A stretch of 64,000 nt of DNA from Mycolicibacterium neoaurum ATCC 25795 (GTDB taxonomy: Bacteria > Actinomycetota > Actinomycetes > Mycobacteriales > Mycobacteriaceae), in the NCBI RefSeq assembly GCF_000691525.1, contig NZ_JMDW01000003.1, positions 372,001 to 436,000 of the forward strand. Direction: 5' to 3'. Positions within the stretch are counted from its first letter, which is position 1. The number at the start of each line of letters is the position of its first letter. Under the pieces are notes generated by a model that saw only the letters and a program-made list of their open reading frames with translations, made no database searches and was not told where the DNA came from. The position numbers and the translations under genes are program-made. This document shows positions 17,718 to 25,529 of the stretch, one piece after another.

Positions 17718-17758
17718 GAGAGCCCCGCCTCGCCGATTGCCGGCAAGGCGGGGCTCTC
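17718..17758 (+). terminator. terminator of the secreted-protein gene
   Basis: Perfect 13-bp stem GAGAGCCCCGCCT (17718-17730) and AGGCGGGGCTCTC (17746-17758), 15-nt loop. It faces the mscL terminator 30 nt further on. Confidence 0.8.
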
Positions 17759-17787
17759 TGCTTTGGCGGCGTCGAACAGCGCACACA

Positions 17788-17820
17788 AGAATGCCCGACC
17801 GGCGTCCGGTCGGGCATTCT
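17788..17820 (-). terminator. terminator of mscL
   Basis: Perfect 15-bp stem AGAATGCCCGACCGG (17788-17802), loop CGT, CCGGTCGGGCATTCT (17806-17820), 15 nt after the mscL stop. Confidence 0.85.
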
Positions 17821-17835
17821 CGCGTGTGAGCTCGG

Positions 17836-18258
17836 TCAGGCGGTGGGCTTGGGTGCGTCGGGATCCAGACGCTGCTCGACAGTCGGTCCTGGACGCTGCG
17901 CCAGCAGATCGCGGATCTCGGTCAGCAGCACCACCTCGGCCTCGACGGTCTCCTCTTTCTGCTTCCGGAACCTGCTGAACGGCAGCACGATCACGAAGTA
18001 CACGACGGCCGCGATCAGGACGAAGTTGATGGTCGCCGACAACAGCACGTTCAGATCGATCGTCTGATTGCCGCCGATGGGGATGCGCAGGATGCCGTAA
18101 TCGGAGTCGCCGCCGGCGCCGATCCGGTCGATCAGCGGTTGGATGATGCTGTCGGTGAACGCGGTGACCAATCCGGTGAACGCGGTACCGATGACGACCG
18201 CGGTCGAGAGGTCGATGATATTGCCGCGGAGCAGGAACTCCTTGAAACCCTTGAGCAT
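17836..18258 (-). CDS. mscL: large-conductance mechanosensitive channel MscL
   Basis: 140 residues from ATG 18258 with AAGGG upstream. N-terminal amphipathic segment [22 protein letters not shown]1 with the pore-lining GTAFTGLV stretch, periplasmic loop ([20 protein letters not shown]), TM2 around 75-100, and a charged cytoplasmic C-terminal helix ([11 protein letters not shown]). It opens under membrane tension to release solutes in hypo-osmotic shock. Slightly shorter than the 151-residue M. tuberculosis protein, the difference lying in the C-terminal tail. Confidence 0.96.
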   Translation of the reverse strand: MLKGFKEFLLRGNIIDLSTAVVIGTAFTGLVTAFTDSIIQPLIDRIGAGGDSDYGILRIPIGGNQTIDLNVLLSATINFVLIAAVVYFVIVLPFSRFRKQKEETVEAEVVLLTEIRDLLAQRPGPTVEQRLDPDAPKPTA

Positions 18259-18331
18259 GCGGGGACCCTTCCAGCAGTTCGTGGTCAGCCAGTTTCCGCA
18301 ATCAGTATGGCAGTGCTCGACCGGTGGTGGA

Positions 18332-18979
18332 TCAGTGGAACGTCACGGTGAGGTGTCCGGTCAGGGCCGCACCGGCCACGGCGGTGGCGGCCTGCCGGGG
18401 CAACACGACCATGACGACCCGTTGCGTCCCCGCCGATGGTCCGTTCGCTTCGGCGGACACCATCGCGACCACCGCACGGGTGGCGATCAGCTCGGGTGGG
18501 GAGCCGGAATCGGAGGCGGCCAGCACGTCGAGGACGTCGCCGGGACGGATCAGCTCGACCACGGCCGCATCGGTCAGCGGTATGGGCACGACCCGTGCAT
18601 CGGGACCGGCCGTCGCCTCGGTGAGGCGGGTGCCGAGCAGACGCACGTCGGTGAGTACCTCGCCGCGGCGCGCGGGTGCGGTCAGGTGCGCGCCGACCAC
18701 ATCGCCGATATCGGTCTGCGCGCCGTCGGGCACGGTGGCCGTCAACCGCGACTCGATGGTCAGATCACCGGCTTCCAACGGAGAACCGGGGGCGAGGTCG
18801 GCCGCGGCGATCACCACATGGGTGCGCTCACCGGCAGGGTCGGGGCGTAAGGCGATCACGGCGGCCAGCACGACGAGAACACCGGCGGCGGCACGCCGCG
18901 CGGCGACGGTCCGCGTCCAGTCGGGGCGCAGAGCCGCGCGTACTCGCGTCAGGACCGTCGGATCAAGCGATTCCCCCAT
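18332..18979 (-). CDS. SAF-domain membrane protein (Rv0990c-like)
   Basis: 215 residues from ATG 18979. Cytoplasmic N-terminus, one TM helix about 29-46 ([17 protein letters not shown]), then an extracytoplasmic SAF/CpaB-like domain ([20 protein letters not shown]; ...[13 protein letters not shown]) and a second beta-rich half ([20 protein letters not shown]). SAF domains occur in CpaB of Flp pili and in antifreeze/sialic-acid proteins. It lies 73 nt downstream of ruc and is its operon partner in M. tuberculosis too, so heat/HrcA control is likely. Function unknown. Confidence 0.8.
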   Translation of the reverse strand: MGESLDPTVLTRVRAALRPDWTRTVAARRAAAGVLVVLAAVIALRPDPAGERTHVVIAAADLAPGSPLEAGDLTIESRLTATVPDGAQTDIGDVVGAHLTAPARRGEVLTDVRLLGTRLTEATAGPDARVVPIPLTDAAVVELIRPGDVLDVLAASDSGSPPELIATRAVVAMVSAEANGPSAGTQRVVMVVLPRQAATAVAGAALTGHLTVTFH

Positions 18980-19052
18980 CCGGTCACGCTAGGACGGTGG
19001 GCCCGGACGGCGGAAGATCGCGCCGGCGACCTGTGGATAACCCTTTCGGGGA

Positions 19053-19406
19053 TCAGCTGGATGCGGCTGCCGGGGTCGACGAGCTCGACGATGACGTGCT
19101 GGTGGATGACGAGCTCGACGAGGACGAGGAGCTCGATGTCGAACTCGAGGAGGAACCGGAATCCGACGAGCTGCTCGAGGAGCTGTCGCCGCTGCTGCTC
19201 TTGGCGCTCGAGCTCGACGACTTGGACGAGTCGCGGCTGTCGGTGCGGTAGAAACCGCTCCCCTTGAAGACCACGCCGACCTTGCCGAACAGCTTGCGCA
19301 GCCGTCCGTTGCACTTGGGGCACGCGGTCAGCGCATCGTCACTGAACGCCTGAACCACGTCGAACCGATTGTCACACTCGGTACACGCATAGGAATAGGT
19401 AGGCAC
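19053..19406 (-). CDS. ruc: Ruc, redox-regulated chaperone with FmdB-type zinc ribbon
   Basis: 117 residues from GTG 19406, preceded by GGAGG at correct spacing. The first ~55 residues are an FmdB-type zinc ribbon with CxxC pairs C8/C11 and C29/C32. The rest (about 57-117) is an almost pure serine tail with a few Lys, Asp and Thr residues, evidently disordered. M. tuberculosis Rv0991c (Ruc) has the same layout and is a chaperone activated when the zinc cysteines are oxidised, handing clients to DnaK. The CIRCE element just upstream fits its co-expression with hsp60/hsp70. Confidence 0.92.
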   Translation of the reverse strand: MPTYSYACTECDNRFDVVQAFSDDALTACPKCNGRLRKLFGKVGVVFKGSGFYRTDSRDSSKSSSSSAKSSSGDSSSSSSSDSGSSSSSTSSSSSSSSSSSTSTSSSSSSTPAAASS

Positions 19407-19432
19407 GACAACCTCCGAGACAGTCAAACTAT

Positions 19433-19459
19433 TTGGCACTCTACCGGTCCAAGTGCCAA
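19433..19459 (-). promoter_or_regulatory. CIRCE element (HrcA operator) upstream of ruc
   Basis: TTGGCACTC (19433-19441), exactly 9 nt, then AAGTGCCAA (19451-19459). The CIRCE consensus is TTAGCACTC-N9-GAGTGCTAA; arms, spacer length and symmetry agree. It lies 27 nt before the ruc start, placing the ruc-SAF operon under HrcA. Confidence 0.85.
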
Positions 19460-19478
19460 AACCGCTATGTGGGCCCGG

Positions 19479-20063
19479 TCATTCCCGGCCACCCACCGGG
19501 ATGAGTCCACCACCGGGCGTCAATGCGTGCGTCACCGGCACGTCATGCGATTCGGCAGGGATCGCGTCGAGCAGTTCGTCATCACGCACCACCGCGACCA
19601 GCGGGGCCGACGGATCGGCGAGGTGCAGCGCCCGATCGTAGAAACCGGCGCCGCGGCCCAGCCTGGTGCCGTCGCGGGCCACCGCCAGCGCCGGTATCAA
19701 TACCAGGTCGGCCTGCGCGATGGTGTCCGGGGCGAGCCACGGAGGTGCCGGTTCCAGGAGACCGAACGGCGCAGACACCAGCGCACCTCGGCGGTAGACG
19801 GCCCACTGCATCGGCTGCCCGGCACGGGCGATGGGCAGCAGGATGCGCGAGCCCGCCAGGCCGTCGAGCAGCGGCACCGCATCGGGATCGGCACCCGGTT
19901 CCGAACCGACCGGGATGTAGGCGGCGATGGTCTCGACATCGGCGGCCAACTGTGCCGTGTGCGTTTGCAGCGACCGTGTTTCGCGTTCACGGACCGCGGC
20001 GGGCAGTGCGCGGCGAGCCGCGAGGATCTGGCGTCGCAGGGCCGGTTTCGTCAGGATTGCCAC
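19479..20063 (-). CDS. 5-formyltetrahydrofolate cyclo-ligase family protein
   Basis: 194 residues from GTG 20063 (reads MAILTKPALRRQILAARRAL). The basic N-terminal helix and the C-terminal ATP/phosphate-binding GTRLGRGAGFYDRAL motif identify the 5-FTHF cyclo-ligase family, which converts 5-formyl-THF to 5,10-methenyl-THF using ATP. The length is typical. It is divergent from galU, with only 44 nt between the starts, as in M. tuberculosis (Rv0992c/galU). Confidence 0.92.
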   Translation of the reverse strand: MAILTKPALRRQILAARRALPAAVRERETRSLQTHTAQLAADVETIAAYIPVGSEPGADPDAVPLLDGLAGSRILLPIARAGQPMQWAVYRRGALVSAPFGLLEPAPPWLAPDTIAQADLVLIPALAVARDGTRLGRGAGFYDRALHLADPSAPLVAVVRDDELLDAIPAESHDVPVTHALTPGGGLIPVGGRE

Positions 20064-20107
20064 CTTTGCGCCGACACCCTTCGCCTGAACCCCCGATGGG
20101 GATTAAT

Positions 20108-21028
20108 GTGTCAACGATGACACAGGCAGAGGTACCGATTCCGCGGACGGCCGTCGTCCCGGCGGCTGGTCTGGGGACGCGTTTTCTTCCCGCGACGAAG
20201 ACCGTCCCCAAGGAACTGTTGCCGGTGGTGGACACCCCGGGCATCGAGCTGGTGGCCGCCGAAGCCGCCGAGGCCGGTGGTGAGCGACTGATCATCGTGA
20301 CCTCCGAAGGCAAAGACGGTGTCGTCGCGCACTTCGTCGAGGACCTCATCCTGGAGGGCACGCTGGAGGCCCGCGGTAAACACGTGATGTTGGAGAAGGT
20401 GCGCCGCGCACCGGCTCTGATCAAGGTCGAGGCCGTCGTGCAGGCCGAGCCGCTGGGCCTCGGTCACGCCGTCGGTTGTGTCGAGGAGAAGTTGCTGCCC
20501 GACGAGGACGCCATCGCCGTCCTGCTGCCCGATGACCTGGTGTTGCCGACCGGTGTGCTGGAAACCATGTCGAAGGTCCGCGCCAAGCGCGGTGGTTCGG
20601 TGCTGTGCGCCATCGAGGTGCCCCAGGACGAGATCAGTGCCTACGGTGTCTTCGATGTCGAGGTGGTGCCGGACGCGGCCAATCCGAACGTGCTCAAGGT
20701 CAACGGCATGGTGGAGAAGCCCAAGGCCGAGGATGCGCCGTCGCCCTATGCGGCGGCCGGCCGTTACGTGTTGGACCGCGCGATCTTCGATGCCTTGCGG
20801 CGCGTCGACCGCGGCGTCGGCGGGGAGATCCAGCTCACCGATGCCATCCAGTTGTTGATCGACGAGGGACATCCGGTGCATGTCGTGGTGCACCGCGGCT
20901 CCCGACACGACTTGGGAAATCCCGGCGGGTACCTCAAGGCTGCGGTTGACTTTGCGCTAGAACGCGACGACTACGGACCGGAGCTGCGGCGCTGGTTGGT
21001 CGAGCGATTGGGCCTGGCCGAGAACTGA
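20108..21028 (+). CDS. galU: UTP-glucose-1-phosphate uridylyltransferase GalU
   Basis: 306 residues from GTG 20108, chosen because GGGG at 20097-20100 is well placed; ATG 20117 (303 residues) is the alternative. It has the nucleotidyltransferase signature PAAGLGTRFLPATKTVPKEL, the uridine/metal segment LLPDDLVLP and the RHDLGNPGGYLKA sugar-binding end. It makes UDP-glucose for glycogen, trehalose and cell-wall precursors. It begins the galU-glp-rimJ-glpR gene string. Confidence 0.95.
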   Translation: MSTMTQAEVPIPRTAVVPAAGLGTRFLPATKTVPKELLPVVDTPGIELVAAEAAEAGGERLIIVTSEGKDGVVAHFVEDLILEGTLEARGKHVMLEKVRRAPALIKVEAVVQAEPLGLGHAVGCVEEKLLPDEDAIAVLLPDDLVLPTGVLETMSKVRAKRGGSVLCAIEVPQDEISAYGVFDVEVVPDAANPNVLKVNGMVEKPKAEDAPSPYAAAGRYVLDRAIFDALRRVDRGVGGEIQLTDAIQLLIDEGHPVHVVVHRGSRHDLGNPGGYLKAAVDFALERDDYGPELRRWLVERLGLAEN

Positions 21029-21067
21029 CGACGCACGGCGGGTCTTCGAAGAGGAGAAAGGCATGCA

Positions 21068-22321
21068 GTGCGTTCGGTTGAGGAGCAGCAGGCTCGAGTA
21101 GCGGCCGCTGCGGTGGCTCCGCGGCCGGTGCGCGTCGCCATCGCCGAATCCCAGGGGCTGATGTGTGCCGAGGAGGTCGTCACCGAACGACCTCTTCCGG
21201 GGTTCGACCAGGCCGCCATCGACGGCTATGCCGTGCGCAGTGTGGATGTGCTGTCGGTCGGCGGGACCGATGACGACGGGCTGAACCGGGAGGTCAGTCT
21301 GCCGGTGGTCGGCGAGATCGCGGCCGGGGCGCGGACCCCGAGCCGGCTGCAGCCACGGCAGGCCGCGCGGGTGCAGACCGGTGCGCCGATGCCGACGCTG
21401 GCCGATGCGGTGTTGCCGCTGCGCTGGACCGACGGCGGGCAGTCCCGGGTGCGCGTGCTGCGCGGTGTCCGCTCGGGGGCGTATGTGCGGCGCACCGGCG
21501 ATGATGTGCAGCCCGGTGATGTCGCGGTGCGCGCGGGCACGATCATCGGTCCGGCCCAGGTGGGTCTGCTGGCCGCCGTCGGGCGCGACAAGGTGATGGT
21601 CCATCCGCGGCCCCGGATGACGGTGCTGTCGGTCGGCGGTGAGCTGGTCGACGTCTCGCGCACCCCGGGCAACGGCCAGGTGTACGACGTGAACTCCTAC
21701 GCGCTGGCCGCGGCCGGCCGCGATGCCGGCGCCGAGGTGAACCGGGTCGGCATCGTCGACACCGATCCGGCGGCCCTGCGTGAGGTGGTCGAGGGTCAGA
21801 TCAGCCGGTCCGAGGTGGTCGTGATCGCCGGTGCGGTCGGGGGAGCGGCGGCCGAGTCGGTGCGGGCGGTGCTCGCCGAACTGGGCGAGATGGAGGTGGC
21901 GCGCATCGCGATGCACCCCGGTTCGGTCCAGGGTTTCGGGCAGTTGGGGCGCGACGGGGTGCCGGTGTTCCTGCTGCCGGCCAATCCGGTGAGCGCGCTG
22001 GTGGTCTTCGAGGTGATGGTGCGCCCACTGATCCGGATGTCGCTGGGTAAGCGGCAACCGCTGCGTCGGGTCATCCAGGCGCGGACGTTGGCGCCGATCA
22101 CCTCGGTCGCCGGCCGTAAGGGCTATCTGCGCGGCCAGTTGATGCGCGATCAGGACACCGGCGAGTACCTGGTGCAGGCGCTCGGCGGCGCGCCCGGCGC
22201 GTCCTCGCATCTGCTGGCCACCCTCGCCGAGGCCAACTGTCTGGTGATCGTGCCCAGCGAGGCCGAACAGATCCGTACCGGCGAGGTCGTCGACGTCGCC
22301 TTCCTGGCACAACGCGGATAA
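21068..22321 (+). CDS. glp: MoeA/gephyrin-like protein (Glp/MoeA1)
   Basis: 417 residues from GTG 21068, served by AGGAGAAAGG at 21051-21060. ATG 21063 in another frame opens only a 12-codon decoy ending at TAG. It has all MoeA domains: ALPGFDQAAIDGYAVRS-type region near 45, domain II (GARTPSRLQPRQAARVQTGAP), the MoaB-like domain III (SVGGELVDVSRTPG..., LPANPVSALVVFEVMVRP) and domain IV. MoeA inserts molybdate into molybdopterin, but the Corynebacteriales copy in this gene string (galU-glp-rimJ-glpR) is reported to be Glp, which binds FtsZ and a membrane receptor during division. Context favours that role; catalytic MoeA activity cannot be excluded. Confidence 0.88.
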   Translation: MRSVEEQQARVAAAAVAPRPVRVAIAESQGLMCAEEVVTERPLPGFDQAAIDGYAVRSVDVLSVGGTDDDGLNREVSLPVVGEIAAGARTPSRLQPRQAARVQTGAPMPTLADAVLPLRWTDGGQSRVRVLRGVRSGAYVRRTGDDVQPGDVAVRAGTIIGPAQVGLLAAVGRDKVMVHPRPRMTVLSVGGELVDVSRTPGNGQVYDVNSYALAAAGRDAGAEVNRVGIVDTDPAALREVVEGQISRSEVVVIAGAVGGAAAESVRAVLAELGEMEVARIAMHPGSVQGFGQLGRDGVPVFLLPANPVSALVVFEVMVRPLIRMSLGKRQPLRRVIQARTLAPITSVAGRKGYLRGQLMRDQDTGEYLVQALGGAPGASSHLLATLAEANCLVIVPSEAEQIRTGEVVDVAFLAQRG

Positions 22322-22325
22322 ACGC

Positions 22326-22979
22326 GTGACTCGCTGGCGCACCAGCCCCGCCCACCCCGGCTGGCCGGTTCCGGTGGGGCCGCTGCGCGTGCCCGGCGGG
22401 GTGGTGACCCTGCGCCCGGTGCGGTTGCGTGACGGCGCCCAGTGGAGCCGATTGCGGTTGGCCGAGCGTGCCCACCTCGAACCGTGGGAGCCCAGCTCGG
22501 AAGTGAGTTGGGAAGCGCGCCATGCCCTTTCGTCGTGGCCGGCGGTGTGCTCGGGTCTGCGGGGTGAGGCCCGGCGGGGGCGGATGTTGCCGTTCGTCAT
22601 CGAGTTGGACGGTCAGTTCGCCGGTCAGCTCACGATAGGAAACGTCACGCACGGGGCGTTGCGCTCGGCGTGGATCGGTTACTGGGTGACCAAACAGTCC
22701 AATGGTGCGGGGGTGGCGACCGCGGCGTTGGCGCTCGGTCTGGATCATGCGTTCGGGCCGGTCATGTTGCACCGGGTGGAGGCCACCGTGCGGCCGGAGA
22801 ACGCGGCGAGTCGGGCGGTGCTGGCGAAGGCGGGATTCCGCGAGGAGGGGCTGCTCAAGCGCTACCTCGACGTCGACGGCGGGTGGCGCGACCATCTGCT
22901 GGTGGCGTTGACCATCGAGGAGGTCCAGGGTTCGGTGGCCGCGACCCTGGTGCGCGCCGGCCGGGCCAGCTGGACCTGA
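22326..22979 (+). CDS. rimJ: GNAT acetyltransferase (RimJ-like)
   Basis: 217 residues from GTG 22326, 4 nt after the glp stop. It has the GNAT fold of the RimJ/RimL type: N-terminal substrate region (GPLRVPGGVVTLRPVRLRDG), the acetyl-CoA loop around SNGAGVATAALALGLDHAF and the conserved NAASRAVLAKAGFREEGLLK followed by YLDVDGGWRDHLLVALT. Family members acetylate the N-termini of ribosomal or other proteins. The target here is unknown. Co-transcription with glp suggests a link to division or translation. Confidence 0.88.
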   Translation: MTRWRTSPAHPGWPVPVGPLRVPGGVVTLRPVRLRDGAQWSRLRLAERAHLEPWEPSSEVSWEARHALSSWPAVCSGLRGEARRGRMLPFVIELDGQFAGQLTIGNVTHGALRSAWIGYWVTKQSNGAGVATAALALGLDHAFGPVMLHRVEATVRPENAASRAVLAKAGFREEGLLKRYLDVDGGWRDHLLVALTIEEVQGSVAATLVRAGRASWT

Positions 22980-23050
22980 CTGGTGAAACGCGCGTATCCG
23001 GGTGCTGGGGCTCCTACGGCACCGGAAATTCGCGGCCCGGAGACGACAAC

Positions 23051-23086
23051 TGTTACTGATGTGACTTAAGTGACTAATGGTGCTTG
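23051..23086 (+). repeat. 9-bp tandem direct repeats upstream of glpR
   Basis: TGTTACTGA, TGTGACTTA, AGTGACTAA and a decayed fourth unit TGGTGCTTG follow each other without gaps (23051, 23060, 23069, 23078). The shared core GT(T/G)AC recurs every 9 bp. The layout suggests an array of direct-repeat half-sites for a regulator. Confidence 0.45.
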
Positions 23087-23091
23087 TATCT

Positions 23092-23117
23092 GGTGAATTA
23101 CAGGTGTGTAATTGACC
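23092..23117. promoter_or_regulatory. 11-bp inverted repeat upstream of glpR
   Basis: GGTGAATTACA (23092-23102), GGTG, TGTAATTGACC (23107-23117): arms match at 10 of 11 positions. It lies 64 nt before the glpR start and could be an operator or an RNA hairpin. Confidence 0.45.
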
Positions 23118-23181
23118 TCGGCGCGCCGCACATGGATGCGCAGGTCACCGACCTAGCCTGATGGGGAAAGGAGCAGGCGAC

Positions 23182-24222
23182 ATGCCAAGCATCCCCCAAT
23201 CTCTGTTGTGGATCTCCCTCGTCGTTCTCTGGCTTTTCGTGCTGGTGCCGATGTTGGTGAGCAAACGAGACAATGTCCGGCGCACCAGTGACGTCGCCCT
23301 GGCGACTCGGGTGCTCAACTCGGGACGCAATGCGCGCCTGCGCCGGCCGCGAGCCAGCGCCGGGCACCACAGCGACCCGGACTGGAAACCCGCCGCCGAC
23401 GACGAGTTCGACGCCGACCTGGAGGCCGAGCTCGACGAGCAGACCGGACAGCGCAAGCGTGCCGTCGTGCTCGCCGCGGCCACCGAGGAGCCCGCCGAAT
23501 CGCCGTATCTGGATGTCGACATCGTCGACGAGGACTCCGGTGCGCTGCCCATGGGCTCCCTGCGTGTCGAGGATCCCGAGGCGCCGGTGACCGAGGAACT
23601 GACGCTCGACTTCGACGGTGCCGAGGCGAAGGCGGAACCGACCGTCGAGCACGCGGCCGAGGAAGCTGCCGAGAAGTCGGTGTCCGAGGATCCGGTCACC
23701 GATGACTACGAGTATGTCGAGGACACTGCGGGGCTTGAGGTCGAGGACGACGATGTCGCCGGAGACCCGGAGCTCGCCGAATCGATGGCCAGCGCTCGCC
23801 GCAACCGCTACGAGTCCAAGACGGCGCAGGCTGTCAGTGCCCGCAAGTACACCTTCCGCAAGCGGATGCTGCTGGGCATGTCGGTGACGTTGATGACCTC
23901 GACGCTGCTGGCCTTGATCGTCTCGCCCAGCCTGTGGTGGCTGGCGGGCATGGCCGGTGCGGTCACCGTGCTCTACCTGGCATACCTGCGACGTCAGACG
24001 CGCATCGAGGAGCAGCTGCGCCGCCGCCGCGCCCAGCGGATGATGCGGTCGCGGCTGGGTGTGGAGAACACCGAGGACGGCGAGTTCGACGTGGTGCCCG
24101 CACGGCTGCGCCGCCCCGGGGCGGCCGTCCTGGACATCGACGACGAGGACCCGATCTTCGAGCACCTGGACTACGCATCGTTCGCGCGGCATTACGATCT
24201 GCCGCGCGCGGCCGGTCAGTAG
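23182..24222 (+). CDS. glpR: membrane protein GlpR-like (Rv0996-like), partner of Glp
   Basis: 346 residues from ATG 23182, chosen for AAAGGAG at 23167-23173; an in-frame ATG 23161 is upstream of that site. Topology: TM1 about 8-26, a long acidic, low-complexity cytoplasmic stretch (about 75-200, rich in Glu/Asp), two adjacent helices at about 230-250 and 251-270, then a basic coil (RRQTRIEEQLRRRRAQRM) and a short C-terminal domain. This agrees with GlpR, the receptor that anchors gephyrin-like Glp at the corynebacterial division site. The assignment rests on gene order and topology. Confidence 0.78.
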   Translation: MPSIPQSLLWISLVVLWLFVLVPMLVSKRDNVRRTSDVALATRVLNSGRNARLRRPRASAGHHSDPDWKPAADDEFDADLEAELDEQTGQRKRAVVLAAATEEPAESPYLDVDIVDEDSGALPMGSLRVEDPEAPVTEELTLDFDGAEAKAEPTVEHAAEEAAEKSVSEDPVTDDYEYVEDTAGLEVEDDDVAGDPELAESMASARRNRYESKTAQAVSARKYTFRKRMLLGMSVTLMTSTLLALIVSPSLWWLAGMAGAVTVLYLAYLRRQTRIEEQLRRRRAQRMMRSRLGVENTEDGEFDVVPARLRRPGAAVLDIDDEDPIFEHLDYASFARHYDLPRAAGQ

Positions 24223-24273
24223 CAGCCGGTTTCGGTTGCCGAGGGTCTTCCTGGTAGCCTCCTAACCGGTCAA

Positions 24274-24346
24274 GGGGCTATAGCGCAGTTGGTAGCGCGT
24301 CTCGTTCGCATCGAGAAGGTCAGGGGTTCGATTCCCCTTAGCTCCA
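24274..24346 (+). tRNA. tRNA-Ala (anticodon CGC)
   Basis: 73-nt cloverleaf: acceptor GGGGCTA pairs with TAGCTCC, with the G3-U70 wobble that identifies alanine tRNAs, and discriminator A. The anticodon arm TCTCG-TTCGCAT-CGAGA gives anticodon CGC, decoding GCG. The T-arm is AGGGG-TTCGATT-CCCCT. No CCA is encoded. A TAGCCT -10 box lies at 24255-24260. Confidence 0.96.
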
Positions 24347-24409
24347 CTTCACATGACGTTGTTCGGTGAGCGCATCGGTCGCCGGTTTTCTAAGATTTGG
24401 GCCTGCCGA

Positions 24410-25504
24410 TCAGAGATTCTTCTGCGTCGCCGCCGCAGCCGGAATATGCGCCGCGATGGCGGGCAGATCGGCGTAGGTGGCGATACCCGGCCGGGCCGCA
24501 CACACCGCCGGAATCGCGTTGATCAACGGACCCGCGGTGATGCGCAGGCCGATGCTGCGCATCCGCTGCGGGGTGAGATCGGCAAGATCGGCATCGGTGG
24601 GCATCAGATCGACCCGAACGTGCACGTTCGGGTCGCCGACCACCTCGATGCGGTATCCGTGCTCGACGGTCCACGGCGGGTCGAGTGCCTCGGTGGCGAC
24701 CCAGCGCTGTGTGACCGTGAGAACCTCGCGACCGCCGACCACGCCGAACCACCGAACGTCCATGGCGCCGACGTGGCCCTTGGGCAGGGACACCCCGTCA
24801 GTGATCACATCCTCGGTCGTATGGGCGAAATCGACTGTGCAGTCGATGCTGTCGAGCTCGACGTTCGTGAGGCGCGCGAGGACGTCGACCGCCTCGGCGA
24901 ACACGGCGGTGCCGCGACGCACATCCTCGACATGGCCCGGATCGTCCCTGGGTCGACCCCAGCCCACCGCTTGGAAGTTGGCATCACCGATGAACTGGGC
25001 GACGTTGACCGACTCGGTCATCGACACCCGCCGCACGTCGGTCGACACCCCGCTGGAGATGGCGGCCACCAGCTGCGCGAAACCGGGATTCATGCCACTG
25101 CCGAACAGCGTCGCTCCGCCCGCCCGGCCCGCGGCATCGATATCGGCGCGCTCGACGTCGGTGAGATTGCGACCGGTGAGGAACTCCGCGCTGGTGACGA
25201 TGTTGACACCGGCGCGCAGGATCCGCTGTACCTCCGCGGGATCGAAGTGCAGCGGGTTGTAGACGACGCAGTCCGGCCGCGTAGCGAGCAGCGCGTCGAC
25301 GTCATCGGTGGCCCGGACACCGATGTCGTCGCCGAGGCCGCACAACTGCCCCACATCCACCCCGACCTTCCCCGGGGAGTGGGCGTAGGCGCCCACCAGC
25401 TGCATATCGGGTCGGGCGAGCACCGCGCGCACCGCTTCGGCCGCGACGTTGCCCGTTGTCCATTGCACCACGCGCAGAACGGGTTCGGGGTGTGGCAGCG
25501 TCAT
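24410..25504 (-). CDS. DapB-like NAD(P)H-dependent amine/oxo dehydrogenase, copy 2
   Basis: 364 residues from ATG 25504 with AGGAGG just upstream. The N-terminal Rossmann motif VVQWTTGNVAAEAVRAVL and the general layout match the dihydrodipicolinate-reductase-like family that includes 2,4-diaminopentanoate dehydrogenase. The GSGMNPGF segment near the middle is shared with the neighbouring copy. The start follows that copy's stop by 25 nt, and the Rieske gene is upstream, so all three form one operon. The substrate is unknown; a steroid, amine or cyclic ketone step is possible. Confidence 0.8.
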   Translation of the reverse strand: MTLPHPEPVLRVVQWTTGNVAAEAVRAVLARPDMQLVGAYAHSPGKVGVDVGQLCGLGDDIGVRATDDVDALLATRPDCVVYNPLHFDPAEVQRILRAGVNIVTSAEFLTGRNLTDVERADIDAAGRAGGATLFGSGMNPGFAQLVAAISSGVSTDVRRVSMTESVNVAQFIGDANFQAVGWGRPRDDPGHVEDVRRGTAVFAEAVDVLARLTNVELDSIDCTVDFAHTTEDVITDGVSLPKGHVGAMDVRWFGVVGGREVLTVTQRWVATEALDPPWTVEHGYRIEVVGDPNVHVRVDLMPTDADLADLTPQRMRSIGLRITAGPLINAIPAVCAARPGIATYADLPAIAAHIPAAAATQKNL

Positions 25505-25529
25505 GCGGCCTCCTGATGATTCGGTGCCG

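Noticed and set aside
18676..19251. Plus-strand ORF with a very acidic Asp/Glu/Leu-rich C-terminus opposite ruc
   Set aside because: It is the antisense of the Ser-rich codons of ruc (TCG/AGC runs read as GAC/GAG), not an independent gene.
21063..21101. ATG with good ribosome binding site just before glp
   Set aside because: Opens a 12-codon frame ending at TAG; the site serves GTG 21068 instead.
20957..22600. 547-codon minus-strand ORF opposite glp and rimJ
   Set aside because: Shadow frame; no domain, and the opposite strand carries two conserved genes with good ribosome binding sites.
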